22,144 bases of DNA from Deltaproteobacteria bacterium (lineage in GTDB: Bacteria > Desulfobacterota > DSM-4660 > Desulfatiglandales > HGW-15): positions 1 through 22,144 of the forward strand of contig JAIPEI010000008.1 of assembly GCA_021737245.1 (NCBI GenBank), written 5' to 3'. Under the pieces are notes generated by a model. That model saw nothing but the letters and a program-made list of their open reading frames with translations. It did not search any database and was not told the origin of the DNA. Within the stretch, counting starts at the first letter, position 1, and every line of letters starts with the position of its first letter. Position numbers and translations under genes: made by a program. Positions 7,069-13,689 of the stretch are shown in pieces.

Positions 7069-8776
7069 GAAGGGGCCGGACTCCGGTGCCCGCCCGGTTA
7101 CCGGCCGAACGATCCGCCCCGCCCCGGACCAGCGCCGCCAGCTGCAGAATGATTCCCTTGAGCTGCTCCGACTGGGCGTTCATTTCCTCGGATGCCGACG
7201 CGGACTCCTCCGCCTGGGAGGCGTTCTGCTGGACGACCTTGTCCATCTCCGCCACCGCCCTGTTCACCTGATCGATCCCCTGGGCCTGCTCATTGGAAGC
7301 GGCGGAGATCTCCGAAACCAGGTCCGCCACCTTGGCGGCGCCGAAGGACACCTCCTGGAACTCCTCGTTGGTCCGGCTCAAAAGGCTCGAGCCGTCCTTG
7401 ACCTTCCTGGTGGTGTCGTCGATCAGGTCGGCCGTGTTCCCGGCCGCCTCCGCTGCGCGCATGGCCAGGCTGCGGACCTCGTCCGCCACCACGGCGAAAC
7501 CGGCGCCTGCGTCTCCGGCCCGGGCCGCCTCCACCGCCGCATTCAGGGCCAGGAGGTTGGTTTGAAACGCAATTTCGTCGATGGTCTTTACGATCTTGGA
7601 GGTCTCGTCGCTCGATTTGGTGATCACCTCCATGGAGGCGGTCAGCTCGACCATGGAGGCGTTGGCGGTTTCCACGGTTTCCTTTGCCTCACGCATGATC
7701 CGGTCGGCCTTGGCGGCGTTGTCCGCGTTCTGCTGGGTCATGGATGCCATCTCCTCGAGGGACGATGAGGTTTCCTCGATCGACGCCGCCTGCTCAGACG
7801 CCCCCTCGGCCAGGGACTGGCTCGCGGTGGATATCTGTCCGGAGGCCCGGGTCACCTCCTCGGCGGACTGCGTCAACCCCTCGATCATCCGGTTGACGGG
7901 CCGTGTTATGCTCCGCTGGGTGAAGTAGTAGGAAACCCCCAGCATGAGCAGGATGGCGCCCAGGGCGGTCGTGACGATAAGCTTGATCACGTCTCGAATG
8001 CCGTCCCGGGTCTCCTGCCTGGTCTGCTCTAGCAGGGCCTCCGAAGCCGTTTCGGCCTGTTTCACCTGCTTCTCGATGGCGGCTTTGCGGGCCTGGACCA
8101 GGGTCTCCACATCGTCCATGTAGATCCCGGACCCGATGATCCAGTCCCATTCCGGAAAATGCTTCACGAACGAGAGCTTCGGCTGTGGCTCGTCCGCACC
8201 GTACTTGGGCCACATGTACTCGACGAACCCCCGGCCCTCTTCCCGGCAGACGCGCACGAACTCCATGAAGGGCTTCAATCCGTTCGGGTCCTCTATGTGG
8301 GAGAGGGTCTTCCCGTCCAGCTCCGGCTTGTAGGGATGCATGACCATTCGGGGTTCCATGTCGTTGATCCAGAAGTAGTCCTTGCCTTCGGGTCCGTAGC
8401 GGAGGTCTCCGACGAACTCGGCGATGCTCTCCTTCTGCTCGAGCAGAATGGCCTCCTTGACCCGCTCGTCCAGGATCGACGTGTCGTTCATTTCCCGGGC
8501 GTCCTTCAAGGACTTTTCCACCGCGCTGAAGGCGGTGTCCACCAGGGACTCGAGATGGGCCTTCTTGCCGGCCAGGTAGTCCTCGCGGAACGCCCTGATC
8601 TCCTTTTCCCCCTCCCGGCGGATTCGCTCGGTGTTCTGCTTCTCCAGGCCCTCCAGACGGGCCATGCTCCGCCGGCCGCTCTCCTGTGTCTGCCAGACGG
8701 AGATCAGCCCGATCAGCCCGGCTGTCAGGACCAGGGCGGCCGTGATCAACAAGATGATCTTGTGGTTGATTTTCAT
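7034..8776 (-). CDS. Methyl-accepting chemotaxis protein with periplasmic Cache domain
   Basis: Transmembrane chemoreceptor of 580 residues. Seen: TM1 (about 5-27); an extracytoplasmic helical region followed by a single-Cache signature (DYFWINDMEPRMVMHP, later WDWIIGSGIYMDD), typical of receptors for small organic acids; TM2 (about 260-286); HAMP; and the signalling domain with the conserved hairpin around residues 395-434 (EIAFQTNLLALNAAVEAARAG). ATG 8776 was chosen because AAGGAGGGG lies just upstream; that site falls inside the codons of a longer in-frame start at 8797. No C-terminal pentapeptide for CheR docking is visible. The gene converges on the response regulator with a 35-bp overlap, and no T-rich terminator is seen at the junction. 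A sigma-28-like promoter lies upstream. Confidence 0.93.
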   Translation of the reverse strand: MKINHKIILLITAALVLTAGLIGLISVWQTQESGRRSMARLEGLEKQNTERIRREGEKEIRAFREDYLAGKKAHLESLVDTAFSAVEKSLKDAREMNDTSILDERVKEAILLEQKESIAEFVGDLRYGPEGKDYFWINDMEPRMVMHPYKPELDGKTLSHIEDPNGLKPFMEFVRVCREEGRGFVEYMWPKYGADEPQPKLSFVKHFPEWDWIIGSGIYMDDVETLVQARKAAIEKQVKQAETASEALLEQTRQETRDGIRDVIKLIVTTALGAILLMLGVSYYFTQRSITRPVNRMIEGLTQSAEEVTRASGQISTASQSLAEGASEQAASIEETSSSLEEMASMTQQNADNAAKADRIMREAKETVETANASMVELTASMEVITKSSDETSKIVKTIDEIAFQTNLLALNAAVEAARAGDAGAGFAVVADEVRSLAMRAAEAAGNTADLIDDTTRKVKDGSSLLSRTNEEFQEVSFGAAKVADLVSEISAASNEQAQGIDQVNRAVAEMDKVVQQNASQAEESASASEEMNAQSEQLKGIILQLAALVRGGADRSAGNRAGTGVRPLLTRRSDPERSG

Positions 8777-8893
8777 GGTCGTCCCCTCCTTCGGCACATT
8801 TCGGTGCTCGGGTTTCCCGGCCGGCCAAAGCCGGTCCCTGTCCCGGCTCTGATCCGCGGCGAGGTGAAAATCAAGCCTTGTCCCCTAACCGCA

Positions 8894-8921
8894 ATATCGA
8901 CCCGTGGGCCGAAAAACTTGA
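8894..8921 (-). promoter_or_regulatory. Candidate sigma-28 (FliA-type) promoter for the chemoreceptor
   Basis: Read on the minus strand, TCAAGTTT and GTCGATAT are separated by 12 bases, close to the FliA consensus TAAAGTTT-N11-GCCGATAA (7/8 and 6/8 matches). It would give a leader of about 110 nt before the chemoreceptor start. Chemoreceptor genes are classic sigma-28 targets. The one-base-longer spacer and the lack of any start-site data keep this tentative. Confidence 0.42.
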
Positions 8922-8946
8922 AGGGACCGGCCCGCGCCCGCAGGTC

Positions 8947-8985
8947 GGCACGCGGCCGGCACGCGGAGCGGCACGCGGAGCGGCG
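8947..8985. repeat. Short tandem repeat, three units of 11-12 bp
   Basis: Three consecutive near-identical units, GGCACGCGGCC then GGCACGCGGAGC twice, are followed by a partial fourth (GGCG). The unit length is about one helical turn. The array ends 12 bases before the -35 element of the rightward promoter, a position where activators often bind. It could equally be a simple replication-slippage tract in G+C-rich DNA. Confidence 0.6.
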
Positions 8986-8997
8986 TCTAGATTCCCT

Positions 8998-9026
8998 TTG
9001 ACTCTTCCCTGGTTTTCACATATAAA
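8998..9026 (+). promoter_or_regulatory. Sigma-70-type promoter of the cNMP/PilZ operon
   Basis: TTGACT (8998-9003) and TATAAA (9021-9026) each match consensus at 5/6 positions, with an optimal 17-base spacer and an A+T-rich stretch that stands out from the surrounding G+C-rich DNA. The predicted start near 9033 gives a leader of about 90 nt to ATG 9125. Confidence 0.65.
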
Positions 9027-9065
9027 AATCCTTTACCTTCAAGGGCTTTCGGCTTTTTGCCGGGA

Positions 9066-9081
9066 TCCCCGCCTGCGGGGA
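9066..9081 (+). promoter_or_regulatory. Stable hairpin in the 5' leader of the cNMP/PilZ gene
   Basis: TCCCCG (9066-9071) and CGGGGA (9076-9081) form a six-base-pair, mostly G:C stem around a CCTG loop, between the predicted start site and the ribosome-binding site at 9111. No T-tract follows, so it is not an intrinsic terminator. It may stabilise the mRNA or bind a regulator. Confidence 0.45.
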
Positions 9082-9124
9082 ACCGGTGGATCCGCCGGAG
9101 GCCGCCATCCGGGAGGTGCCGGTC

Positions 9125-9826
9125 ATGTATCATGTAGCCTCCGAAGAAACGTACGAGGACGGGAAGCTGATCTTCAGGGAGGATGCTCCCGGGGACTGGG
9201 TCTATGTCATCCTTTCGGGCTCCGTGGAGATCTTCAAGAAGATCGAGGGCAAGGAGATCGTGATCGAGATCCTGCAGGAAGGGGAGATCTTCGGGGAGCT
9301 GGGTTTTCTCGGCCGCATCAAACGGACGGCAGGGGCCCGGGCCGTTGGTCCCACCACGCTGGGGATCATCGACCGCGCCTTCCTGGACTCCGAGTTCAAC
9401 AAGCTTTCCTCGGAGTTCCGGTCCATACTGGTGGCGGTGGTCAGGCGGTTCAAGAAAATGCTGGACCGGGCGAGGGATTTCGAGGGACGCAGGGGGCCCC
9501 GCGCGCAAAGGACGCTCAGCCTGGCCTTCAGGGACCGGAACGCCTTTGTCAAGGCCTACAGCACGAACATCAGCTCCGGCGGGCTGTTCGTTCGGACCCG
9601 GAACCCCCTCCCCAAGGGAGAGCGTTTCGTGTTGAAGCTCCAGCTGCCCGGGGTCCCCGATCCCCTCAAGATTGAGTGCGAGGTGGCCTGGTCCCGGGCC
9701 GCCGGAGGGGAGACGGGCGGCGAGTCCGCCGGGATGGGGCTGAAGTTCCTGGAGATGTCGCCGGATGAGCGGCAGGCGTTGAAGGCGTATGTGGATGACA
9801 CCCTGAAAAGCGAACAGGAGAAATGA
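9125..9826 (+). CDS. Cyclic-nucleotide-binding domain / PilZ domain fusion protein
   Basis: Cytoplasmic protein of 233 residues joining two second-messenger-type domains. Residues about 1-115 form a cNMP-binding domain, with a phosphate-binding cassette Gly57-Glu58-Leu and Arg67-Thr68-Ala69. Residues about 130-230 form a PilZ domain of the Myxococcus type (NISSGGLFVRT around Asn148, then GMGLKFLEM). An arginine-rich stretch lies at the junction (RRGPRAQR); Asn replaces the Asp of canonical PilZ D/NxSxxG motifs, which is allowed. No helix-turn-helix follows, so it is not a CRP-type transcription factor. GGGAGGTG before ATG 9125 decides the start; an upstream GTG at 9086 lacks such a site. Ten bases separate it from the aminotransferase gene. 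Ligand binding by either domain is inferred. Confidence 0.87.
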   Translation: MYHVASEETYEDGKLIFREDAPGDWVYVILSGSVEIFKKIEGKEIVIEILQEGEIFGELGFLGRIKRTAGARAVGPTTLGIIDRAFLDSEFNKLSSEFRSILVAVVRRFKKMLDRARDFEGRRGPRAQRTLSLAFRDRNAFVKAYSTNISSGGLFVRTRNPLPKGERFVLKLQLPGVPDPLKIECEVAWSRAAGGETGGESAGMGLKFLEMSPDERQALKAYVDDTLKSEQEK

Positions 9827-9836
9827 GGAGGATCGC

Positions 9837-10751
9837 ATGCTGGAGGAGCGGGTCGTTTACCTGAACGGGACGTTCGTGCCCTGGAATGAAGCCAAGACCC
9901 ACATGATGTGCCACAGCTTCGGGAGGGGTGCGGCCATATTCGAGGTTCTGAGTGTCCATGAGGTCGACGGCGGGGCCTCCCTGTTTCGCCTGGACCAGCA
10001 CGTGGCCAGGCTCTACCGGACCGCCGAGCTCCTGGGCATGAGGCTCTCGCAAGAGCCCGGGGAGATCCATGAGGCGTGCCTGGAGTCCGTTCGGCGAAAC
10101 GGCGTGACCCGGGGCTTCGTCAAGGTGATCTGCTTTCACTCCGGGATCGCCTTCGAGATTCTTCCGCCGGACGTTCCCCTGGACGTCTCCGTTTTCGTGG
10201 TGGATCCGGCCGCAGACCTGGGCGGGCTGAAGTTCCCGTTTGACCGGGGAGCCTCTGCCTGCTTCTCCCGTTGGCGCAAGCTGGACCCCCAGTGCGTGCC
10301 CGTCGAGGCGAAGGCGGCGGCAAACTACCTGAACGGAATGATGGCCCGGGCCGAGGCCCGCTCCCGCGGCTATGACAACGTCATCATGCTGGACACCCAG
10401 GGTTTCGTGGCCGAAGGCGGAACCGAGTCGGTGTTCATGGTCGAGAACGGCGTGCTCATGACCCCCTGCGCGGGCACCGTGCTGTTGAGCATCACGCGTC
10501 AATCGCTGCTTCAGATGGCCGAGGTCCTGGGCCTCGAGGCACGGGAGGCCCGCATACAGCCCGACCGGCTCCTGAAAGCGGACGAGCTGCTCTTTTCAGG
10601 AACGCCCAACAAGGTGCTTCCCGTGCGGCGGCTCGAGGACCGGGACATCGAAGGGACGCCCGGTCCGGTCACTCGAAAGCTGTTCGATCTCATGAACGGG
10701 ATCACGTCCGGGAGGGACCACCGGTTCCGGGAATGGCTGTTTCCGGTATGA
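9837..10751 (+). CDS. Class IV PLP-dependent aminotransferase (branched-chain aminotransferase-like)
   Basis: Fold-type IV aminotransferase of 304 residues, of the group containing branched-chain amino acid aminotransferase (IlvE), D-amino acid transaminase and 4-amino-4-deoxychorismate lyase. Seen: the N-terminal lead-in VYLNGTFVPWNEAKT; likely PLP lysine Lys159 in VEAKAAANYLN; the phosphate/cofactor region FVAEGGTESVFMV; and LLSITRQSLLQMA with ELLFSGTPNKVLPV towards the C-terminus, all in family order. A GAGGAGG ribosome site precedes ATG 9837. Substrate choice between branched-chain and D-amino acids cannot be decided from sequence; the length and the FSGTPNKVLPV region fit an IlvE-like enzyme. 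It lies between a signalling gene and a crotonase, and may be co-transcribed with both. Confidence 0.86.
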   Translation: MLEERVVYLNGTFVPWNEAKTHMMCHSFGRGAAIFEVLSVHEVDGGASLFRLDQHVARLYRTAELLGMRLSQEPGEIHEACLESVRRNGVTRGFVKVICFHSGIAFEILPPDVPLDVSVFVVDPAADLGGLKFPFDRGASACFSRWRKLDPQCVPVEAKAAANYLNGMMARAEARSRGYDNVIMLDTQGFVAEGGTESVFMVENGVLMTPCAGTVLLSITRQSLLQMAEVLGLEAREARIQPDRLLKADELLFSGTPNKVLPVRRLEDRDIEGTPGPVTRKLFDLMNGITSGRDHRFREWLFPV

Positions 10752-10815
10752 GGCTTCTTTCCTCCCCGGACGCCGCCCGGTCCATCGTTCCGATCGCCTT
10801 CAGGAGACGGGCTGT

Positions 10816-11604
10816 ATGAGCGAACCCCACGTGCTCTACGAGATTCGGGATCAGGTGGCCGTGATCACCCTGAACCGGCCCGAGGCGGGCAATGCCTTCA
10901 GCCCGGAGATGATCTCGCTGTGGAACCGGCGACTGAAGGAGGCGAGAAGGGACGAGACGGTTCGGGTCGTGGTGGTCACGGGCAAGGGAGACACCTTCTG
11001 CTCGGGCGGCGATATCCGGGAGATGGCCGAAGGCAAGCTGCGGTCCTGGGATATGAAGCGGTTCGTGTGGGAGGGGGTCCACAGGATCGCCCTCACCCTG
11101 GAAGACCTGGACAAGCCCGTGATTGCAGCCGTCAACGGCGCCGCCATGGGTGCGGGCATGGACATGGCCCTCATGTGCGATCTCCGGGTCTGCTCGGACC
11201 GGGCCCGGCTGGCCGAGTCCTACATCAACCTGGGTGTGGTTCCCGGAGACGGGGGTGCGTATTTTCTGCCCCGCATCGTGGGCTGTGCCAAGGCGCTGGA
11301 GCTTCTTCTGACGGGCGAGGTCCTCACCGCGGAGCAGGCCCTGGCGCTGGGAATCGTGAACCGGGTGGCGCCCCACGAACGCCTTATGGAGGAGACCTTT
11401 GTGCTGGCCGGAAGAATCGCCTCCAAACCCCCGCTGGCCGTCCGGATGACCAAGCGCGCGGTCTACCAGGGGCTCACCGGATCGCTCCGCGCCCACCTGG
11501 ATGCGATCTCCAGCCAGCTTGCGCTCCTGAGCGAGACGGACGACCACCTCGAGGCGGCCCGTGCGTTCCTGGAAAAGCGAAAGCCGGTGTTCCGGGGGCG
11601 ATAG
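10816..11604 (+). CDS. Enoyl-CoA hydratase/isomerase (crotonase) family protein
   Basis: Crotonase-fold acyl-CoA enzyme of 262 residues. Seen: N-terminal VAVITLNRPEAGNAFS; oxyanion-hole segments CSGGDIREM and NGAAMGAGMDMA; the GVVPGDGGAYFLPR region; and C-terminal trimerisation helices. The two glutamates of classical enoyl-CoA hydratase (rat Glu144 and Glu164, 20 apart) align with Asp116 and Tyr136, also 20 apart. Simple crotonyl-CoA hydration is therefore doubtful; isomerase, dehydratase or hydrolase activity is equally possible. AGGAGA lies nine bases before ATG 10816. It follows the aminotransferase by 64 bp and is probably the last gene of this operon, with a weak hairpin after it. Confidence 0.88.
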   Translation: MSEPHVLYEIRDQVAVITLNRPEAGNAFSPEMISLWNRRLKEARRDETVRVVVVTGKGDTFCSGGDIREMAEGKLRSWDMKRFVWEGVHRIALTLEDLDKPVIAAVNGAAMGAGMDMALMCDLRVCSDRARLAESYINLGVVPGDGGAYFLPRIVGCAKALELLLTGEVLTAEQALALGIVNRVAPHERLMEETFVLAGRIASKPPLAVRMTKRAVYQGLTGSLRAHLDAISSQLALLSETDDHLEAARAFLEKRKPVFRGR

Positions 11605-11629
11605 CGTCGTCCCGGATCCATCGCCTTTT
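11597..11629 (+). terminator. Weak candidate terminator after the crotonase gene
   Basis: GGCGAT (11597-11602) and ATCGCC (11620-11625) pair perfectly over six bases across a 17-base loop, followed by TTTT. It sits in the short gap between convergent genes, overlapping the crotonase stop codon. The long loop and short T-tract make it weak. Confidence 0.33.
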
Positions 11630-11632
11630 CCG

Positions 11633-11848
11633 TCACGCCCCCGTGAAAGCGCCGGCCGCCGGCCGGTCCCTCCCCTCCATGCGGCGATCCTTGGACAACT
11701 GGTGGATGATGCACTGCGAACGGAACTTGCAGTAGTTGGTGGGGTCTGCGCATTCGGCGCCGTTCTCCAGGCATTCCTGGCAGTAGCCGGTGACCATCTT
11801 CTGGCACACGACGCGCGCTTCGCGATCGGGGTGGTGGCGGCATTGCAT
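11633..11848 (-). CDS. Small cysteine-rich (B-box-like) zinc-binding protein, 71 aa
   Basis: A 71-residue protein with seven cysteines (3, 15, 23, 26, 33, 40, 46) and histidines at 6 and 49. The first part (CRHHPDREARVVC, later CQEC) resembles short bacterial B-box-type zinc fingers, although the second Cys of the usual inner CxxC is Met (CQKM). AAGGAGG lies eight bases before ATG 11848, and the gene begins 17 bp after the cytochrome b stop. These points, together with the regularly spaced cysteines, support it as real. An in-frame upstream extension would run through the cytochrome b gene in another frame and is not credible. Function is unknown; position suggests an accessory or assembly factor for the ferredoxin/cytochrome b module, which is inference. 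Confidence 0.72.
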   Translation of the reverse strand: MQCRHHPDREARVVCQKMVTGYCQECLENGAECADPTNYCKFRSQCIIHQLSKDRRMEGRDRPAAGAFTGA

Positions 11849-11865
11849 GGGATGGCCCTCCTTGG

Positions 11866-12348
11866 TCACGCTCCGGTTGAAGACCGCTCTCGCACCCAGC
11901 GCCGCTTCATCAGGGCGAAAACCAGTGCGGCCGCCAGGAAGAGCATCATCAGGCCGAGGTGCGCAATGTCCACGAGCATGGTGAAGGCGGGTGAAAAGCT
12001 CACATCGGGCAGGTTCTTGAGGACCCGTACGACACCGGTGCCGACAATCCCGGCGAGAAGGAGGACCCTGATCCACCCGGCGCCGGTGAGAACGTACCGC
12101 TTTCGAATCGACAGGGCGTACTCCGCGGCCATGTATCCGAAGAGCGCCAGGACGAGGATGGCGCCCAGGTAGTGGAGAAGGTGGGTGAGGAAGAAATCGG
12201 CCGACCACCCCAGCCCCGGGATGTCGGCGATGTAGTAGCGCTTGAAAATGGGCATCTGACCGAGGCCCGTGAAGGCCATCCCGGCGAACAGCGCCGCAAA
12301 GGATCTTCGAATCCAACGGCCGGGAAGCGGGACGTCACTTGCGTTCAT
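11866..12348 (-). CDS. Four-helix membrane cytochrome b-type subunit
   Basis: Integral membrane protein of 160 residues with four hydrophobic segments (about 15-31, 51-78, 92-111 and 121-146) and candidate haem-ligand histidines inside or near helices: His56 and His59 (THLLHYLGA) and His130 (DIAHLGLM). The arrangement fits the di-haem cytochrome b subunits that link periplasmic ferredoxin subunits to the quinone pool, as in formate dehydrogenase gamma-type proteins. AGGAGGAG precedes ATG 12348. The start overlaps the ferredoxin stop by four bases (ATGA), so the two are made together. At 160 residues it is shorter than FdnI-type subunits. The haem count cannot be settled from sequence. Confidence 0.82.
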   Translation of the reverse strand: MNASDVPLPGRWIRRSFAALFAGMAFTGLGQMPIFKRYYIADIPGLGWSADFFLTHLLHYLGAILVLALFGYMAAEYALSIRKRYVLTGAGWIRVLLLAGIVGTGVVRVLKNLPDVSFSPAFTMLVDIAHLGLMMLFLAAALVFALMKRRWVRERSSTGA

Positions 12349-13331
12349 GATGGGTTCTCCTCCTGGTCGCCGCCGGACCCGCGGCCGGCCGACTTGAGAA
12401 AGCGGGCCGCAGCCGCTGCGACCCCCGCCACCGGGGCGATCACCATGGCCTTGGCCAGGTTGTCCGCGTGGGCCATGGCGTTCTCGACCGGTTTGAGGTG
12501 GGGTCGTCCAGGCCCCTTTTGAACGGCCCGGTTGAGCTCCTCGAAGGGCACCGGAGAGACGTAGATGGTGTTGGTCCCGCCGTTCTCGTGCTCACCGTAG
12601 ATGTACCCCCCGATCTCACGGGCGATGGCGTGGGCCTCTTTCAACACGGCGTCTCTCGGTCCGATCTTCTGGACCTCCTCGGGGCAGATCTCGATGCACG
12701 CAGGCAGCTCGCCTTGCGCCACCCGGTCGTAGCAGCGGTCGCACTTGTACATGACCCCGTTCCCGGCGAAGCTCGGGAGGAGATCCAGATAGAGTCCCGT
12801 CCCGGTCTGCCGCTGCGGAATGTGCCAGGGACACACCTTCTTGCACTTGCTTCCGCCCAGGCAGATGTCCGGGTGAATCCGAGTGATGCCGTTCTCGAGC
12901 TTCCGGGCGGCGCCCCAGGGGCAGAGGTCCGCGCAGGGCGGGTTCTGGCAGTGCATGCACCGCCGGGGAACGGTCAGGGTCCGTTCCTTGCCGTCCACCG
13001 TGACCCTGGCTTCCTGGATGAACAGCCAGTTGTACGGGGTCAACCGGTCCGTGACGTGCGGCCGATCGCTCCAGTCCGAGACCTTGACCCTCGACGGAAA
13101 CATCCTGGGGAAGGGCTTTTTCGGCTCGGGGTACTTGGCCTCATTGGTCCAGCTGCAGGCCTCCACGCAGGCCTCGCACCCGATGCACTTGCGGATGTCG
13201 ATGAGCGTGGCCAGCTCCCTGGATGAGGCGCCCCTGACGGCGTTGGGCAGGGGAAGACGCGAGGCTGTCAGAGCTCCTGCTGCAGCGATCCCGGCTTTGA
13301 GGAAGTGTCGTCGTGAGATGTCTCGAGGCAT
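12345..13331 (-). CDS. TAT-exported 4Fe-4S ferredoxin-type electron-transfer subunit
   Basis: Exported iron-sulfur subunit of 328 residues resembling the beta subunits of formate dehydrogenase-N and HybA. Seen: a twin-arginine signal (SRRHFLKAG, then an Ala-rich hydrophobic stretch); cluster motifs at Cys49/52/55/59, Cys125/128/133/137 and Cys197/200/212/216; and a fourth motif at Cys157/163/167 in which Gly160 occupies the usual second-cysteine position. A C-terminal hydrophobic stretch (about 282-300) could anchor it to the membrane. It should move electrons between a periplasmic partner and the cytochrome b encoded next. No molybdopterin, hydrogenase or other catalytic subunit lies in the window. 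It begins 103 bp after the anti-sigma gene, so it may belong to the sigma operon or have its own promoter; no clear one was found. Confidence 0.9.
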   Translation of the reverse strand: MPRDISRRHFLKAGIAAAGALTASRLPLPNAVRGASSRELATLIDIRKCIGCEACVEACSWTNEAKYPEPKKPFPRMFPSRVKVSDWSDRPHVTDRLTPYNWLFIQEARVTVDGKERTLTVPRRCMHCQNPPCADLCPWGAARKLENGITRIHPDICLGGSKCKKVCPWHIPQRQTGTGLYLDLLPSFAGNGVMYKCDRCYDRVAQGELPACIEICPEEVQKIGPRDAVLKEAHAIAREIGGYIYGEHENGGTNTIYVSPVPFEELNRAVQKGPGRPHLKPVENAMAHADNLAKAMVIAPVAGVAAAAARFLKSAGRGSGGDQEENPS

Positions 13332-13434
13332 GGTCTTCTCCGCGGTTCGTGGATGCTCTTGTTCAATCAGAGCCTGCCGGGCGGAAAAGGTTTCAGCCTC
13401 CCACGGGCGGGCGGGGTGGATCGGAGACCGCTGT

Positions 13435-13689
13435 TTACGGGCGAGGGGATGCTCCCCGGGCCACGCAATCGCGAAGGGCGGCCCTCAGGCGGACCTTCAC
13501 GTCGCGGGGGACCGCTTCCCGCGGGCATCGCTTCATCACGTCCACGGTCTTTTTCAGCGACTCCACGCACGCGCGGCACTCCGGGCAGTCCTCGAGGTGC
13601 GCGCGGATCTCCTCGGAGGTCGCCTCGTCGAGCTCCCCGTCCAGGAACTCCGAGATGTGCTCCACATGTTTCATGCAGTCTTCATGCAT
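13435..13689 (-). CDS. Zinc-binding anti-sigma factor (zf-HC2/ZAS type), 84 aa
   Basis: Cytoplasmic 84-residue protein with the ZAS-type motif His31-x3-Cys35-x2-Cys38 (HLEDCPEC) and upstream His8/His11 as possible fourth zinc ligands. The leading FLDGELDEATSEEIRAHL pattern is characteristic of anti-sigma factors that hold ECF sigma factors. There is no transmembrane segment, so sensing is probably intracellular, for example thiol oxidation releasing zinc. Its ATG at 13689 overlaps the end of the sigma gene by eight bases, the usual coupled layout. Additional cysteines occur at 5, 41, 55 and 75. The cognate sigma is almost certainly the adjacent one. Confidence 0.88.
   Translation of the reverse strand: MHEDCMKHVEHISEFLDGELDEATSEEIRAHLEDCPECRACVESLKKTVDVMKRCPREAVPRDVKVRLRAALRDCVARGASPRP

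Larger units (their letters stand above)
8777..9124. other. Divergent intergenic region between chemoreceptor and cNMP/PilZ genes
   Basis: This 348-bp non-coding stretch separates two diverging genes. From left to right it holds the chemoreceptor ribosome-binding site and leader, which contains a short hairpin (CCGGC at 8821-8825 pairing with GCCGG at 8830-8834); a sigma-28-like promoter reading left; a short G+C-rich tandem repeat; a sigma-70-like promoter reading right; a stable leader hairpin; and the ribosome-binding site of the next gene (GGGAGGTG at 9111-9118). No credible small ORF was seen. Confidence 0.6.

Noticed and set aside
7075..7123. GGCCGG / CCGGCC inverted repeat near the receptor 3' end as a terminator
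   Set aside because: It lies inside coding sequence, has a long loop and no T-tract on either strand.
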